Part shown: one piece after another, positions 36,851 to 48,361 of the stretch
Layout of the letters: the number at the start of each line of letters is the position of its first letter
Position numbering within the stretch: the stretch's first letter is position 1
Assembly: GCF_000743715.1 (NCBI RefSeq)
Contig: NZ_JQEY01000002.1
Span: forward strand, 263,620-327,619
Reading direction: 5' to 3'
Source: Palleronia rufa
GTDB taxonomy: Bacteria; Pseudomonadota; Alphaproteobacteria; Rhodobacterales; Rhodobacteraceae
DNA length: 64,000 nt
Position numbers and translations under genes: made by a program
The notes under the pieces: generated by a model
The model's input: only the letters and a program-made list of their open reading frames with translations
What the model was told of the DNA's origin: nothing
The model's database searches: none

Positions 36851-39052
36851 TCAGGCGGCTTCGGCCGCCGCGCCGTCGCCGTAGCGCGCGTAGAAGGTCT
36901 GCCCCGCCTCGGCCATCTCGCGCAGGAGGGCGGGTGTTTCGAACCGCGGACCTTCCTCCGCGGTCAGCGCGTCGCAGATCTCCACCGCGCGGTCTGCGCC
37001 GACGACGTCGAGCCATGAGAACGGACCGCCGGACCAGGGCGCGAAGCCCCAGCCGAGGATCGCGCCCACGTCGCCTTCGCGGATGTCCTCCAGCACGCCG
37101 TCCTCAAAGGCGCGGACGGCCTCCAGAACCTGCGCCATCATCAGCCGGTGCTGCACGCGGGTCAGCTCGGGCTGCGCGTCGGCAGCCGGATATTTCTCCG
37201 ACAGACCGTCCCAGAGGCCCTGGCGCTTGCCCTTGTCGTCGTAGCTGTAGAAGCCCGCGTTGGACTTGCGTCCCAGCCGGTCCCGGTCGGCCATCCAGAA
37301 CAGAACCTCGTCCACGGCCTCATCGGGGTAGGCTTCGCCCATGGCTGCCCGCGTCGCCTTGGCGATCTTCACGCCGAGGTCGATGGACGTCTCGTCGATC
37401 AGCTGCAGCGGTCCCAGCGGAAAGCCCAGGAGCTTGGCGGCGTTCTCGATCAGGGCAGGCTCCACGCCCTCCTTCACCATCCGCACGCCTTCGTTGATGT
37501 AGGGGATGATGCAACGGTTGGCGTAGAAGAACCGCGCGTCGTTCACCACGATGGGCGTCTTGCGGATCTGACGCACGTAGTCCAGCGCCTTGGCCACGGC
37601 GCGCGGGCCGGTCTTTTCGCCCTTGATGATCTCGACCAGGTTCATCTTGTCCACCGGGCTGAAGAAGTGGATGCCGATGAATTGCTCGGGCCGCTGGCTG
37701 GCCTGTGCCAGATCGCCGATCGGCAGGGTCGAGGTGTTGGTGGCGAAGATGCAGTCCGCGTCCACGACCGCCTCGACCGCCTTCGTGACCTCGGCCTTGA
37801 TGCCGGTATCCTCGAACACGGCCTCCACGATCAGGTCGCAGCCCCTGAGCGCATCGTAATCGGTGGTGGCGGTTATACGGCCCAGAACCTCGGCCTTTTT
37901 CTCATCGGTCACCTTCTTGCGGCTGATGCCTGTGTCCAGGATGCCCTCGGCATGGCTCCTGCCCTTGTCCGCGGCCTCCTGCTTCTGGTCGATCAGCACA
38001 ACCTCGATTCCAGCAAGGGCGGAGACATAGGCGATGCCCGCACCCATCATCCCCGCGCCCATCACGCCGACCTTCCGGACCCGCTGGTCGGGTGCGTCGG
38101 GGCGGTTGGCGCCTTTTTCCAGAGCCTGCTTGTTGAGGAACAGCGACCGGATCATGGCCGAGGACGACGGGTTCATCAGGACGGACACGAACCACCGCGC
38201 TTCGATCCGCAGGGCCGTGTCGAAGGGCACCAGCGCGCCCTCGTACACGACCGAAAGGAGCGCCTTGGCGGCAGGGTAGACGCCCTTGGTCTTGCCGTTG
38301 ACCATGGCCGAGGCGCCGACGAAGGTCATGAAGCCAGAGGGGTGATACGGCTCTCCGCCCGGCATCTTCCAACCCTTCTGGTCCCAGGGTTTCACGATGT
38401 CGGCGTCGGATGCGCCCAGAACCCAGGCGCGGGCGCGGTCCAGCAGCTCGTCGGCGGGCACGACCTCATCCACCAGGGACGCGCCCTTGGCTTTCTTCGG
38501 GTCCAGCATCTTGCCTTCCAGCAGCACCGGGGACGCGGCCATGGCGCCCACCATGCGGCTGTAGCGGGTGGTCCCGCCGGCGCCGGGGAAGAGGCCGACC
38601 ATGATTTCGGGCAGGCCGATCTTCGCCTTGGTGTCGGCCATGAAGCGGCGGTGGCAGGCCAGCGCGATCTCTGTGCCGATACCGGCGGAGGTGCCGGGGA
38701 GCGCGCAGGCGATCGGCTTGCCGCCCTTGTTCTTGTCGTCCATGCCGGCGCGCTCGATCTTGCGCAGAATGCGATGGCCCTCCATCGTGAAGTCGAAGAG
38801 CGCGCGGGCCGGGTCGTCGCCGGCCTCTTCGCGGATCTTCGCAAGCACGTTCAGATCCATCCCCCCGGCGAAGTCCTTCTTGCCGGAGGTGATCACCAGC
38901 CCCTTGACCGCATCGTCCGAGAGCACGTCGTCGATCATGCCGTCGACCTGCTCGAACGCCTCGCGGGTCATGACGTTCATCGACTTGCCAGCCGCGTCCC
39001 ACGTCAGGACCGCCACGCCGTCATCGTGCTTTTCGAGCTTGAAATCAGCCAT
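36851..39052 (-). CDS. fadJ: Fatty-acid oxidation multifunctional enzyme (FadJ-like)
   Basis: 733 residues. An N-terminal enoyl-CoA hydratase domain (about 1-190) has the two expected Glu residues (TEIAL, LPEIMVGLFPGAGG). The 3-hydroxyacyl-CoA dehydrogenase NAD domain starts near 325 with VGVMGAGMMGAGIAYVSALAG, followed by two C-terminal dehydrogenase repeats. It carries out the hydration and NAD-linked oxidation steps of beta-oxidation; its partner thiolase is immediately upstream (12 bp gap). It completes the minus-strand MerR-FadE-GST-FadA-FadJ series. Confidence 0.93.
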   Translation of the reverse strand: MADFKLEKHDDGVAVLTWDAAGKSMNVMTREAFEQVDGMIDDVLSDDAVKGLVITSGKKDFAGGMDLNVLAKIREEAGDDPARALFDFTMEGHRILRKIERAGMDDKNKGGKPIACALPGTSAGIGTEIALACHRRFMADTKAKIGLPEIMVGLFPGAGGTTRYSRMVGAMAASPVLLEGKMLDPKKAKGASLVDEVVPADELLDRARAWVLGASDADIVKPWDQKGWKMPGGEPYHPSGFMTFVGASAMVNGKTKGVYPAAKALLSVVYEGALVPFDTALRIEARWFVSVLMNPSSSAMIRSLFLNKQALEKGANRPDAPDQRVRKVGVMGAGMMGAGIAYVSALAGIEVVLIDQKQEAADKGRSHAEGILDTGISRKKVTDEKKAEVLGRITATTDYDALRGCDLIVEAVFEDTGIKAEVTKAVEAVVDADCIFATNTSTLPIGDLAQASQRPEQFIGIHFFSPVDKMNLVEIIKGEKTGPRAVAKALDYVRQIRKTPIVVNDARFFYANRCIIPYINEGVRMVKEGVEPALIENAAKLLGFPLGPLQLIDETSIDLGVKIAKATRAAMGEAYPDEAVDEVLFWMADRDRLGRKSNAGFYSYDDKGKRQGLWDGLSEKYPAADAQPELTRVQHRLMMAQVLEAVRAFEDGVLEDIREGDVGAILGWGFAPWSGGPFSWLDVVGADRAVEICDALTAEEGPRFETPALLREMAEAGQTFYARYGDGAAAEAA

Positions 39053-39064
39053 CCGTTCTCTCCC

Positions 39065-40276
<1,212 letters not shown>

Positions 40277-40288
40277 GGATCCTCCTCG

Positions 40289-40915
40289 TCAGCCCTCTCG
40301 GGGCATCAGGTCGTAGGGATGCGCCCAGCCCGGAAGGGACTGGATGTTGCTCAGCCAGCGGTCGATCTCGGGCCAGTCGGCGCGGTCGAAACCGAAGGGT
40401 TCGGGGTAATGCAGATAGGCGCAGCAGGACAGGTCGGCGATGGTGACGTCCCGTCCCACGATCCAGTCGCGGTCCTGAAGGTGGCGGTTCAGCACGTCGT
40501 AGGCCGCCCTGAGGCGCCCCTGCGTAAAGGCGATGACCTCCTGGGGACGCTTGTCCTCGGGCAGGAAGTTCATCAGGAACCGGGTCATTCCGGCCGGGCT
40601 CGACAGCTTGTGATTGTCCCAGAAGAGCCAGCGGAGCACTTCGCGCGCCTCGTCCTCATCGCGCCCGCCGAGCTTGCCGGACCGTTCCACCACATAGGCC
40701 ATGATGACGCCTGACTGGGTCAGGGTGAGGTCGCCGTCGGTCATCACGGGCGCCTCGCCCATGATGTTGACGTCCCGGCGAAAGGCGTCGCTGCGGGTCT
40801 CTCCGTTGAAGAAATCGACGAACACGGGCGTCCAGTCGAGCCCGGCGAGTTCCAGGGCCAGCGCCGCCTTGTAGGCGTTGCCGCTTTCTCCGAAGCAATG
40901 CAGCCGGATCGTCAT
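40289..40915 (-). CDS. Glutathione S-transferase-like protein
   Basis: 208 residues. The N-terminal thioredoxin-like fold (MTIRLHCFGESGNAYKAALA) and C-terminal all-helical domain place it in the GST superfamily. Conserved DLTLTQSGVI corresponds to the GSH-binding Ser/Asp region. ATG 40915 with GGGAGGA upstream is the start. In Rhodobacterales a GST is regularly inside this beta-oxidation operon; its role there is unclear. Confidence 0.85.
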   Translation of the reverse strand: MTIRLHCFGESGNAYKAALALELAGLDWTPVFVDFFNGETRSDAFRRDVNIMGEAPVMTDGDLTLTQSGVIMAYVVERSGKLGGRDEDEAREVLRWLFWDNHKLSSPAGMTRFLMNFLPEDKRPQEVIAFTQGRLRAAYDVLNRHLQDRDWIVGRDVTIADLSCCAYLHYPEPFGFDRADWPEIDRWLSNIQSLPGWAHPYDLMPREG

Positions 40916-41052
40916 GGTAGTCCTCCCGGTATTGGATTGGCCGGGCGGGTGCGGACCTCCCGGGGCTTGCGTCTTTTGGCAGGATGGGGCGCAGGGCCGC
41001 CCGCGTCGAGTCCGCGCGCTTGCCGTTGGCGGACGCGAACCGGCCCGCCAGG
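40916..41052 (-). other. 137-bp acyl-CoA dehydrogenase-GST spacer
   Basis: Non-coding by inspection. No clear terminator or promoter pair is visible; the GST ribosome binding site lies at its edge. The operon may read through. Confidence 0.3.
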
Positions 41053-42831
41053 TCAGAAGTTCGCCGCGTCCAGGGCCATGACCGGTTCCGCGCCGGATTC
41101 GATCCGCGCGCGGTGCATCCGCGTCGCGGGAAGCTGGCGCGCCATATAGTAGCGCCCCGTGGCCAGTTTCGCCTCGTGGAAGTCCGGGTTCGACGTGTCC
41201 GCGTCGAGCGCGGCCAACGACGCCCGGGCGATCCGGGACCACATCAGCCCCAGGCAGACATGGCCGAAGAGGTGCATGAAGTCGTAAGAGCCCGACAGCG
41301 CCTCATGCGGATTCTTCATGCCGTTCTGCATGAAATACGTCGCCGCCCCCTGGAGGTCCTTGGAGGCCGCCTTGAGCGGATCCAGGAAGTCGGACTTGAG
41401 GCGGAGGTCGGATTCGTTCTCCTTTATGAAGGTCTTGACCAGATCGAAGAAGCCCATGACCGTGCGGCCGCCGTTCAGCCCCAGCTTGCGACCGACGAGG
41501 TCGAGCGACTGGATGCCGTTGGTCCCCTCATAGATCATGGTGATGCGGGCGTCGCGGACGAACTGCTCCAGTCCCCACTCACGGGTAAAGCCCGACCCGC
41601 CCAGGGTCTGCTGCGCCAGCACCGTGGTCTCGAACCCCTTGTCGGTCAGGAATCCCTTCAGCACCGGGGTCAGCAGCGATACCAGCGCCTCTGCCTCCGC
41701 ATCGCCGTTGCGCTGGGAGCGGTCGATCAGCTGCGCGCCCCAGAGCGCGAAGGCGCGCGCGCCCTCGACAAAGCTCTTCTGGTCCATGAGGTTCCGGCGC
41801 ACGTCGGGGTGGACGATGATCGGATCGGCGGGGCCATTCGGGTTGGCGGGCCCGGTCACGTCGCGTCCCTGGAGGCGGTCGCGGGCAAAGCCCAGGGCGT
41901 TCTGGTAGGCCACGGCGCCTTGGGCGTAGCCCTGTACGCCGACGCCCAGGCGGGCCTCGTTCATCATGGTGAACATGGCGCGCATGCCCTTGTGCATCTC
42001 GCCGATGAGATAGCCCGTGGCGCCGTCGTAGTTCATCACGCAGGTGGCGTTGCCGTGGATGCCCATCTTGGATTCGAGCCCGCCGCAGGTCACCGCGTTG
42101 CGGTCGCCGAGCGATCCGTCCTCGTTCACCATGAACTTCGGCACGATGAAGAGCGAGATGCCCTTCACCCCCTCCGGCCCGCCGGGGATCTTGGCCAGCA
42201 CGAGGTGCACGATATTGTCGGCCATGTCATGCTCGCCGGCGGAAATCCAGATCTTCTGGCCGGAGATGCGGTAGCTGCCGTCGTCCTGCGGTTCCGCCTT
42301 GGTGCGGATCAGCCCCAGGTCCGTGCCGCAATGCGGCTCGGTCAGGTTCATCGTGCCGGTCCACGACCCTTCCACCATCTTCGGCAGATAGGTCTGCTTT
42401 TGCTGGGCGGTGCCGTGGGTATGGATCGCGTTGTAGGCGCCGTGGCTCAGCCCCTGGTACATGTTGAACGCCATGTTGGCAGACACGAAGATCTCGCCCA
42501 CGGCGGAGTTCAGCATATGCGGCATCCCCTGGCCGCCGTAGTCCGGGTCGCAATCGAGCCCGATCCAGCCGCCGTCGCACATCTGGCGATAGGCATCCCT
42601 GAACCCCTCGGGCGTGCGCACGACGCCGTTCTCCAGCCGGCAGCCCTGCGCATCGCCCACGGCGTTCAGCGGGTGGAGCACGCCCGTGGCCAGCTTGCCG
42701 GCCTCTTCCAGAACCGCCTTGGTGAAGTCGGGCTCCAGTTCCTCGTATCCGGGAATGTCGGACCCGGAGACTTCGAAAACCTCGTGGAAGAGGAACTGCA
42801 TGTCATCGACGGGGGCGGTATAGCTGGTCAT
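41053..42831 (-). CDS. Acyl-CoA dehydrogenase (DmdC-like group)
   Basis: 592 residues, an ACAD with the extra C-terminal domain found in FadE- and DmdC-type enzymes. [18 protein letters not shown] and the segment [12 protein letters not shown] match this group closely; the catalytic Glu is in [10 protein letters not shown]. Its group includes methylmercaptopropionyl-CoA dehydrogenase of the DMSP pathway, but the neighbourhood (thiolase, FadJ-like) points to general fatty acid use. The substrate is therefore undecided. It lies 20 bp downstream of the MerR gene. Confidence 0.88.
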   Translation of the reverse strand: MTSYTAPVDDMQFLFHEVFEVSGSDIPGYEELEPDFTKAVLEEAGKLATGVLHPLNAVGDAQGCRLENGVVRTPEGFRDAYRQMCDGGWIGLDCDPDYGGQGMPHMLNSAVGEIFVSANMAFNMYQGLSHGAYNAIHTHGTAQQKQTYLPKMVEGSWTGTMNLTEPHCGTDLGLIRTKAEPQDDGSYRISGQKIWISAGEHDMADNIVHLVLAKIPGGPEGVKGISLFIVPKFMVNEDGSLGDRNAVTCGGLESKMGIHGNATCVMNYDGATGYLIGEMHKGMRAMFTMMNEARLGVGVQGYAQGAVAYQNALGFARDRLQGRDVTGPANPNGPADPIIVHPDVRRNLMDQKSFVEGARAFALWGAQLIDRSQRNGDAEAEALVSLLTPVLKGFLTDKGFETTVLAQQTLGGSGFTREWGLEQFVRDARITMIYEGTNGIQSLDLVGRKLGLNGGRTVMGFFDLVKTFIKENESDLRLKSDFLDPLKAASKDLQGAATYFMQNGMKNPHEALSGSYDFMHLFGHVCLGLMWSRIARASLAALDADTSNPDFHEAKLATGRYYMARQLPATRMHRARIESGAEPVMALDAANF

Positions 42832-42851
42832 CGGGTCCTCCGGGGGTCAGG

Positions 42852-43247
42852 TCAGGCGGCGGGGTTGCGCTGCAACTCTTCCAGGGTCTTGGCGCCCCAG
42901 CGCAGTTGCGTTTCCAGTTCGGCGATCGCCTCGTCGAGTTCGACGCGCCGGGACTTGAGATCGTCGAGCCGCGCGCGCGCGATCTCGTAGGTCTTTCTGA
43001 GCTGGGTGATCTGCTGTTCACCCTCGCCATAGAGATCGAGAAGCTGGCGGATCTCCTCCAGGCTGAAGCCGAACCGCTTGCCGCGCAGGATCAGCTTCAG
43101 CCGGGCACGGTCGCGCCGGGTGAACAGTCTCTTCTGGCCTTCGCGAACCGGTGCCAGCAACTCTTTCGATTCGTAGAACCGCAGGGTGCGCGGCGTGACC
43201 TCGAACGCGTCACACATCTCACGAATCGTCATAAGGGTATCGGTCAT
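42852..43247 (-). CDS. MerR family transcriptional regulator (copy 1)
   Basis: 131 residues. The helix-turn-helix IREMCDAFEVTPRTLRFYESKELL and FTRRDRARLKLILRGKRFGFSLEEIRQLL give a clear MerR DNA-binding domain; the C-terminal coiled-coil (about 80-125) has no metal-binding Cys. The type is like LiuR, which controls fatty acid and branched amino acid breakdown. A 16-bp palindromic site lies in its promoter, so self-control and control of the downstream dehydrogenase are likely. Confidence 0.9.
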   Translation of the reverse strand: MTDTLMTIREMCDAFEVTPRTLRFYESKELLAPVREGQKRLFTRRDRARLKLILRGKRFGFSLEEIRQLLDLYGEGEQQITQLRKTYEIARARLDDLKSRRVELDEAIAELETQLRWGAKTLEELQRNPAA

Positions 43248-43305
43248 TGTCTTCGCTCTCGACTGGTTACAGGCTGACGAAGGGTCAGATGCACCGCCAA
43301 GCGCA

Positions 43306-43335
43306 TCTATACAAGGCTGCTTGACGTTAACGTAA
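43306..43335 (-). promoter_or_regulatory. Promoter of MerR copy 1 with long spacer
   Basis: On the minus strand, TTACGT (complement of 43330-43335) and TATAGA (complement of 43306-43311) are separated by 18 bp. The palindromic operator overlaps the -35 and the spacer, the place where MerR proteins act. Both hexamers are imperfect. Confidence 0.55.
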
Positions 43336-43336
43336 C
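43321..43336. promoter_or_regulatory. Palindromic operator ACGTTAACGT (LiuR-like)
   Basis: A perfect 10-bp palindrome, ACGTTAACGT (43324-43333), within TTGACGTTAACGTAAC, plus a flanking AACGTCACGTC (43340-43350) that repeats half-sites. Operators of LiuR-type MerR regulators share this core as I recall; the match is from memory. It lies between the two MerR genes, in the promoter of copy 1. Confidence 0.65.
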
Positions 43337-43378
43337 TCGAACGTCACGTCAGCTGATCGCCCGTGACGTCGCGTTCCA

Positions 43379-43759
43379 TCAGGAGTCGTCCAGGCGGCCG
43401 GCGACCGCATCGCGCGTCTGGCGGAGGCTGACGATCGCCTCCTTCAACTGCTCGACCTCACGTTCGAGCGCCACGATCTGCCCGTCGGCAAGGTCGACCC
43501 AAGCCTGCATCTGGGCGACGCTGCCCTTTTCGTCATAGATCAGAAGCCATTGGCGGATCTCTTCCAGACTGAACCCCCATCGGCGCCCGCGCAGGATCAG
43601 CGTCATTCTGGCGATGTCGCGCGGCCCGTATGTTCGCGCCCGCCCGTCGCGATCCGGGGATAGCAGTTCAATGTATTCGTAGTACCGCAGGGTCCGGGGC
43701 GTCACCTCGAACCGCGCACACATTTCCTTGAAGGACAGTGAGTTTTCCCTGTCGGTCAT
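43379..43759 (-). CDS. MerR family transcriptional regulator (copy 2)
   Basis: 126 residues. FKEMCARFEVTPRTLRYYEYIELL and YGPRDIARMTLILRGRRWGFSLEEIRQWL show the MerR domain, and a coiled-coil follows. About half of the DNA-binding residues are shared with copy 1, so the two are paralogues. Effector and targets are unknown. Tandem with copy 1, 131 bp apart; the operator lies between them. Confidence 0.9.
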   Translation of the reverse strand: MTDRENSLSFKEMCARFEVTPRTLRYYEYIELLSPDRDGRARTYGPRDIARMTLILRGRRWGFSLEEIRQWLLIYDEKGSVAQMQAWVDLADGQIVALEREVEQLKEAIVSLRQTRDAVAGRLDDS

Positions 43760-43806
43760 GTGGCCCTCCCGTTGCCGGGGATACTAGGCAGCGAAGGCGG
43801 CGATGC

Positions 43807-44505
43807 CTAGAGGGCGATCTCGCGCAGCAGGCGGGCCGCCGACTCTGCCTCCTCCGCCTCCTTGCGCCCGATGGCAGGGGTACGGTGGATCCAGTCGCCG
43901 GCCTCCACGCAATCGAGCATGAAGGCGGCCAGGTCGCCGTGCCGGGTCCGGATCAGGTCCGGTGCGATCACCTCAGGGGTCACCGTCGCGTCGCCCGTTG
44001 CGTCGCCTTCCATGAGCCATCCGGGCCGCACCGCGGTCCAATCCACGGCCGACGCGCGCAGCAGGCGCTCCATCTCGCCCATTTGGGTAAAGATCGGCTC
44101 CAGCGCCACGGTGGCGGCAGCGCGGAACGCCATCGGGCCGCGGTCGCGGGTCACCACGAAGCTGGCGGAGATCACGACGATGCGCGAGACGCCGCACCGC
44201 TCCATGGCATCTAGGTATCTCTTCGTGCTTTCGGTGTAGAGGGGCGGCGGCGACAGGGCGGTGCCGGCCGTCAGCGGCAGGCCGATGCAGGAAATTACCG
44301 CATCGCATCCGTCGATCGCGGGGGCGAGGTCGTCCTCGATCACATTGGCGGTGCGGCGGTCCACACGCTCGGGCAGGTCGTCGGTGTCCGGCCACGACTT
44401 TTCCACGGCCCGCACCGTATGTCCGCGGGACACGGCCTGACGCACGGCCTGCTTGCCGGTCTTTCCGGCGGCTCCGAAGATCGCAAGGGTCAAGGTGTCT
44501 ACCAT
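43807..44505 (-). CDS. NAD(P)-binding protein (atypical SDR)
   Basis: 232 residues. The Rossmann start [19 protein letters not shown] is close to the N-terminus, and VISCIG and the Ser near VVISASF fit the NAD(P)H-binding atypical SDR group. Substrate unknown. ATG 44505 is chosen over an upstream Met at 44520. It is 47 bp upstream of MerR copy 2 on the same strand and divergent from the thioesterase genes. Confidence 0.82.
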   Translation of the reverse strand: MVDTLTLAIFGAAGKTGKQAVRQAVSRGHTVRAVEKSWPDTDDLPERVDRRTANVIEDDLAPAIDGCDAVISCIGLPLTAGTALSPPPLYTESTKRYLDAMERCGVSRIVVISASFVVTRDRGPMAFRAAATVALEPIFTQMGEMERLLRASAVDWTAVRPGWLMEGDATGDATVTPEVIAPDLIRTRHGDLAAFMLDCVEAGDWIHRTPAIGRKEAEEAESAARLLREIAL

Positions 44506-44596
44506 GGTTCCGGAACGCATGCGGCGCCCCCACGTTCCCCTTGTCCCCCCCGCGACCTACCGTCACAACCGACGCGACAGACGGAAGGCACCGCCC

Positions 44597-45028
44597 ATGG
44601 CCCACGACCCCCAGGATATCGCACGGCATTTCATGGAGGCGATCCCCCACGCCCGCGACCTGAACATGGCGATCCTGGAGATCGGAGAGGGCCGCTGCAC
44701 CATCGAGATGCCCTATGACGAGAAGCTGATCGGCGATCCGCGCTCGGGCGTGGTGCATGGCGGGGCGGTGTCGGCGCTGATGGACACGTGTTCCGGTGCC
44801 GCCGTGATGTGCCACCCGGACAACCCGGCCGGGACGGCGACGCTGGATCTCAGGATCGACTACATGCGGCCCGCCACGCCGGGGCAGACGATCCGGGCCG
44901 AGGCGGAATGCTATCACGTGACCCGCTCGGTCGCCTTCGTGCGGGCGCGGGCTCTCGACGACGACCGCGACAGGCCGGTGGCGACCGCGACCGGCGCCTT
45001 CATCGTGGAACAGGGAAAACGTCCATGA
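44597..45028 (+). CDS. PaaI-like acyl-CoA thioesterase (1)
   Basis: 143 residues, hot-dog fold. [19 protein letters not shown] is the signature with the catalytic Asp. Hydrolyses acyl- or aryl-CoA; substrate unknown. It ends with an ATGA overlap to a second thioesterase. The ATG is preceded by GGAAGGCACC. It lies next to the fatty-acid block, suggesting a shared acyl-CoA function. Confidence 0.87.
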   Translation: MAHDPQDIARHFMEAIPHARDLNMAILEIGEGRCTIEMPYDEKLIGDPRSGVVHGGAVSALMDTCSGAAVMCHPDNPAGTATLDLRIDYMRPATPGQTIRAEAECYHVTRSVAFVRARALDDDRDRPVATATGAFIVEQGKRP

Positions 45029-45537
45029 GCCGGCCGTCTCCCGAACCCGTTCAAATCATCAAGAAGCGCCGCGATTCGGCGCTGGAGGCGCTGGTCGGCG
45101 GCATCCCCTACGTCAGCTACCTGGGCATCCGGTTCGAACGGCGCGGCGATGAGCTGACCGGCATATTGCCGTTCGACGACAAGCTGATCGGCAACCCGAT
45201 GCTCCCGGCGCTCCATGGCGGCGTGACAGCGGCATTCCTGGAAACCACAGCCTCGATCGCGCTGGCCTGGTCGCGGCTCTGGCAGGAGGTCGAGAGCGGT
45301 GAGGTGGATCCCGATTCGCTGGACCCGACGTCCTTGCCACGGATGCCGAAGACCATCGACTTCACGGTGGATTACCTGCGCTCGGGCCTGCCGCGGGATG
45401 CCTATGCGCGCGCCCGCATCGTGCGCTCCGGGCGGCGCTACGCGAGCGTTCAGGTCGACGGCTGGCAGGACAACCGCGACCGGCTCTACGCCTCCGCCTC
45501 CGGTCATTTCGTGATGCCCCAGGGGCGCGATGACTGA
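45025..45537 (+). CDS. PaaI-like acyl-CoA thioesterase (2)
   Basis: 170 residues, hot-dog fold with [16 protein letters not shown] (Glu instead of Asp). It is paralogous to the first gene in fold but clearly diverged, so the pair could form a heteromer or act on different acyl-CoA. It overlaps gene 1 by 4 bp and the MATE gene by 8 bp, implying coupling. Confidence 0.85.
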   Translation: MSRPSPEPVQIIKKRRDSALEALVGGIPYVSYLGIRFERRGDELTGILPFDDKLIGNPMLPALHGGVTAAFLETTASIALAWSRLWQEVESGEVDPDSLDPTSLPRMPKTIDFTVDYLRSGLPRDAYARARIVRSGRRYASVQVDGWQDNRDRLYASASGHFVMPQGRDD

Positions 45538-46843
45538 CGCCCGCGCGGTCACGCACCGCAGGGTGCTGGCCGTCGCCCTGCCGATCGTGCTGTCGAATGC
45601 CACCGTGCCGATCCTGGGCGCGGTGGATACCGGCGTGGTCGGCCAACTTGGAGAGGCCGCGCCCATCGGAGCGGTCGGCATCGGCGCGATTGTGCTGGCC
45701 GCGCTTTACTGGATTTTCGGGTTCCTGCGGATGGGAACCACGGGCTTTGCGGCCCAGGCGCTGGGCCGCGGCGACATGGAAGAGGGCGCGGCGATCCTGA
45801 CCCGCGGGCTGGTCATCGGCATGGCCGGTGGGCTGGCCATCGTCATGGCTCAGGTGCCGCTTTTCTGGGGGGCCTTCCGCGTGTCGCCGGCAAGCGCGGA
45901 GGTCGAGGCCCTGGCGCGGTCCTATATGGGCATCCGGGTCTGGTCCGCGCCGGCGCTGATCTCTCTTTACGCGATCACCGGCTGGCTGATCGCGGCCGAG
46001 CGGACGCGCGGCGTCTTTGCCATCCAGATCCTGATGAACGGGCTCAATGTCGCGCTAGACCTGTGGTTCGTGCTGGGACTGGGCTGGGGGGTGCCGGGCG
46101 TTGCGGCGGCGACTTTCATCGCCGAGTGGTCGGGCCTGGCCTTCGGTCTGTGGCTCTGCCGCGACGCCTTCGCCACGCCTGCCTGGCGCGACCGGGCACG
46201 GATCCTGGACCCCGCGCGCCTGCGCCGCTTCGCGCAGGTGAACGGCGACATCCTGCTGCGGTCACTCATGCTGCAGGCGATCTTCGTCAGTTTCCTGCTG
46301 ACCGGGGCGCGGTTCGGGGATGTGACCCTGGCGGCGAACCAGATCCTGCTGCAATTTCTGGAGATCACCGCCTACGCCATGGACGGGTTCGCCTTCGCGG
46401 CGGAGGCGATCGTCGGCGGCGCGCTCGGCCGGGGAAGGCGCGACCTGTTCCGGCGCGGGGCGGTGGTGTCGTCGGTTTGGGGGGCGTTGACCGGCGGTGC
46501 GCTCGCGGTCCTCTTCCTGCTGGCGGGGGGGTGGGTGATCGACGTGATGACCACAGCGCCTCCGGTCAGGTCCGAGGCGCGCGGCTTCCTGCCCTACATG
46601 GTCGCCGCGCCGATCCTGGGCTGCGCCGCGTGGATGCTGGACGGGATCTTCATCGGTGCGACCCGCACCGCAGACATGCGCAACATGATGGCGCTGTCCT
46701 TCGCCGTCTATGTCGCCGCCGCGCTGGCCCTGGTGCCGACGCTGGGCAATCACGGGCTGTGGCTGGCCTTTCTGACCAGCTTCGTGGCCCGGGGGGTTAC
46801 CCTGGGGTGGCGCTATCCGGCGCTGGAACGCTCCGTCGGCTAG
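45530..46843 (+). CDS. MATE family efflux transporter (DinF-like)
   Basis: 437 residues, 12 probable transmembrane segments. MATE exporters expel cationic compounds with Na+ or H+. The MATE pattern [21 protein letters not shown] and the [11 protein letters not shown] segment are seen, closest to the DinF branch. It overlaps the second thioesterase by 8 bp at its start and pyrD by 4 bp at its end (convergent genes). Substrate unknown. Confidence 0.88.
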   Translation: MTDARAVTHRRVLAVALPIVLSNATVPILGAVDTGVVGQLGEAAPIGAVGIGAIVLAALYWIFGFLRMGTTGFAAQALGRGDMEEGAAILTRGLVIGMAGGLAIVMAQVPLFWGAFRVSPASAEVEALARSYMGIRVWSAPALISLYAITGWLIAAERTRGVFAIQILMNGLNVALDLWFVLGLGWGVPGVAAATFIAEWSGLAFGLWLCRDAFATPAWRDRARILDPARLRRFAQVNGDILLRSLMLQAIFVSFLLTGARFGDVTLAANQILLQFLEITAYAMDGFAFAAEAIVGGALGRGRRDLFRRGAVVSSVWGALTGGALAVLFLLAGGWVIDVMTTAPPVRSEARGFLPYMVAAPILGCAAWMLDGIFIGATRTADMRNMMALSFAVYVAAALALVPTLGNHGLWLAFLTSFVARGVTLGWRYPALERSVG

Positions 46844-47883
46844 AGCCACCGGTCCCGGTCGGTGCCGACCGCCTCCGCCACCGACGCGATGCCGTCCCGC
46901 GCCAGCAGCGCGTCCAGCCCGGTGGCGATGCGCGCGGCCAGCGACAGCCCGCCATAGACCAGCGCGGTATAGAGCTGCACCGCAGAGGCGCCCGCGCGGA
47001 TCTTGGCATACGCGTCCTCGGCCGACGCGATGCCGCCGACGCCGATCAGCGGCAGGTCGGTAAGGGTGGAGAGCCGCGCCAGGACGCGGGTGCTGGGTGC
47101 GAACAGCGGCAGGCCAGAAAGCCCCCCCGCCTGGTCGCGGTGCTTCGAACGCAGCCCGTCGCGCGCAAGGGTCGTGTTCGTGGCCACGATGGCGGCGACG
47201 CCGCTGGCTGCCGCGACGCGGGCGATGTCCTCCAGTTCGCGGCCGGCCAGATCCGGCGCGATCTTGAGGAAGATCGGGATCCGGAGCGGGTTCGCCGCCA
47301 TCACCCCGTCCAGCAGCCCGCGCAGGGCATCGGCGCCCTGCAGGTCGCGCAGCCGCTCTGTATTGGGCGAAGAGACGTTGACGGTGGCGAAATCCACTTC
47401 GGGGCCGGCCCGGCGCAGCACGTCCGCGAAATCGGCGGCGCGGTCGTCGCTGTCCTTGTTGGCGCCTAGGTTCAGGCCCCGGGGAACGGCCGTCGGCGTG
47501 GCGCCAAGGCGCGCGGCGATGGCCTCTACGCCGTCGTTGTTGAACCCGAACCGGTTGATCGCGGCCCGGTCCTCGGCCAGCCGAAAGAGCCTTGGTCGGG
47601 GGTTGCCGTCCTGCGGCCTGGGCGTCGCCGCGCCGACCTCCAGGAACCCGAAGCCTGCCCGGGACAGCGGACCCAGCGCCGTCGCGTTCTTGTCGAACCC
47701 TGCCGCAAGGCCCACAGGGTTGGGCAGGTCCAGGCCGGCCACCCGGCCACGGAGCCGGTCGCCTGTCACCGCCCCCGGTCCCGGCGCCAGTCCGGCGCGC
47801 AGGCCGCGCAGCGCCAGCCCGTGCGCCGTTTCCGGGTCGAGCCGGCGCAGCGCGGCCAGTCCGATCCGTTCGGCCAGCGTCAC
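46840..47883 (-). CDS. pyrD: Dihydroorotate dehydrogenase (quinone), class 2
   Basis: 347 residues. It oxidises dihydroorotate to orotate with quinone as acceptor on the membrane. [10 protein letters not shown] and [15 protein letters not shown] are hallmarks (the Ser is the base); [19 protein letters not shown] closes the FMN site. Its first 4 bp overlap the DUF952 stop (ATGA type), and its end overlaps the convergent MATE gene by 4 bp. Confidence 0.97.
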   Translation of the reverse strand: MTLAERIGLAALRRLDPETAHGLALRGLRAGLAPGPGAVTGDRLRGRVAGLDLPNPVGLAAGFDKNATALGPLSRAGFGFLEVGAATPRPQDGNPRPRLFRLAEDRAAINRFGFNNDGVEAIAARLGATPTAVPRGLNLGANKDSDDRAADFADVLRRAGPEVDFATVNVSSPNTERLRDLQGADALRGLLDGVMAANPLRIPIFLKIAPDLAGRELEDIARVAAASGVAAIVATNTTLARDGLRSKHRDQAGGLSGLPLFAPSTRVLARLSTLTDLPLIGVGGIASAEDAYAKIRAGASAVQLYTALVYGGLSLAARIATGLDALLARDGIASVAEAVGTDRDRWL

Positions 47884-48218
47884 TCTTCGCCGAGCGTCAG
47901 CTGGTCGATTCCGTCACGCGGGATTTCCCTGTGCCAGAGCACGTCGTCGCGGGTCAGCTTGCGGTAGAGATGCGGGAACTCGGCCCCGTCCCGCGCCTCT
48001 TCCCATTTCAGGTGATCGCCCATGTCGTCGGTTTCGCAGGCGACCAGGATCAAATTGTGCTCAGCCTTGTAGTGGCGCGCCAGGGTCTCTCCCAGCGCGT
48101 CCTTGGGCGAGAAATGCACGTACCCGTCCCTCTGGTCGTCGGGAGAGCCGGCAGTCTCTCCGGTCCGCTCCAGCTCGTTCCATTCCGCAGCCCGGAACAC
48201 CTTGTAGATCCGCATCAT
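47880..48218 (-). CDS. DUF952 family protein
   Basis: 112 residues, DUF952. It contains [18 protein letters not shown] and [19 protein letters not shown], typical of this small cytosolic family without known function. AAGGAG lies 5-6 nt before ATG 48218; a second Met follows immediately. It is translationally coupled to pyrD, an arrangement often seen in Rhodobacterales. Confidence 0.87.
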   Translation of the reverse strand: MMRIYKVFRAAEWNELERTGETAGSPDDQRDGYVHFSPKDALGETLARHYKAEHNLILVACETDDMGDHLKWEEARDGAEFPHLYRKLTRDDVLWHREIPRDGIDQLTLGEE

Positions 48219-48361
48219 GCCACTCCTTGCGTCGGTTCGCCGTTGACCTAGGCCGCGCTGTCCCAAGGGGAAGCCGCGTCGCCGGGCCGGTGCGCGGGCG
48301 GGCTTTGACAGCCGCGCCGCTGCGGCGCAGTCTTCGGTCAGACCGAACCAGGGAGTCCCCA

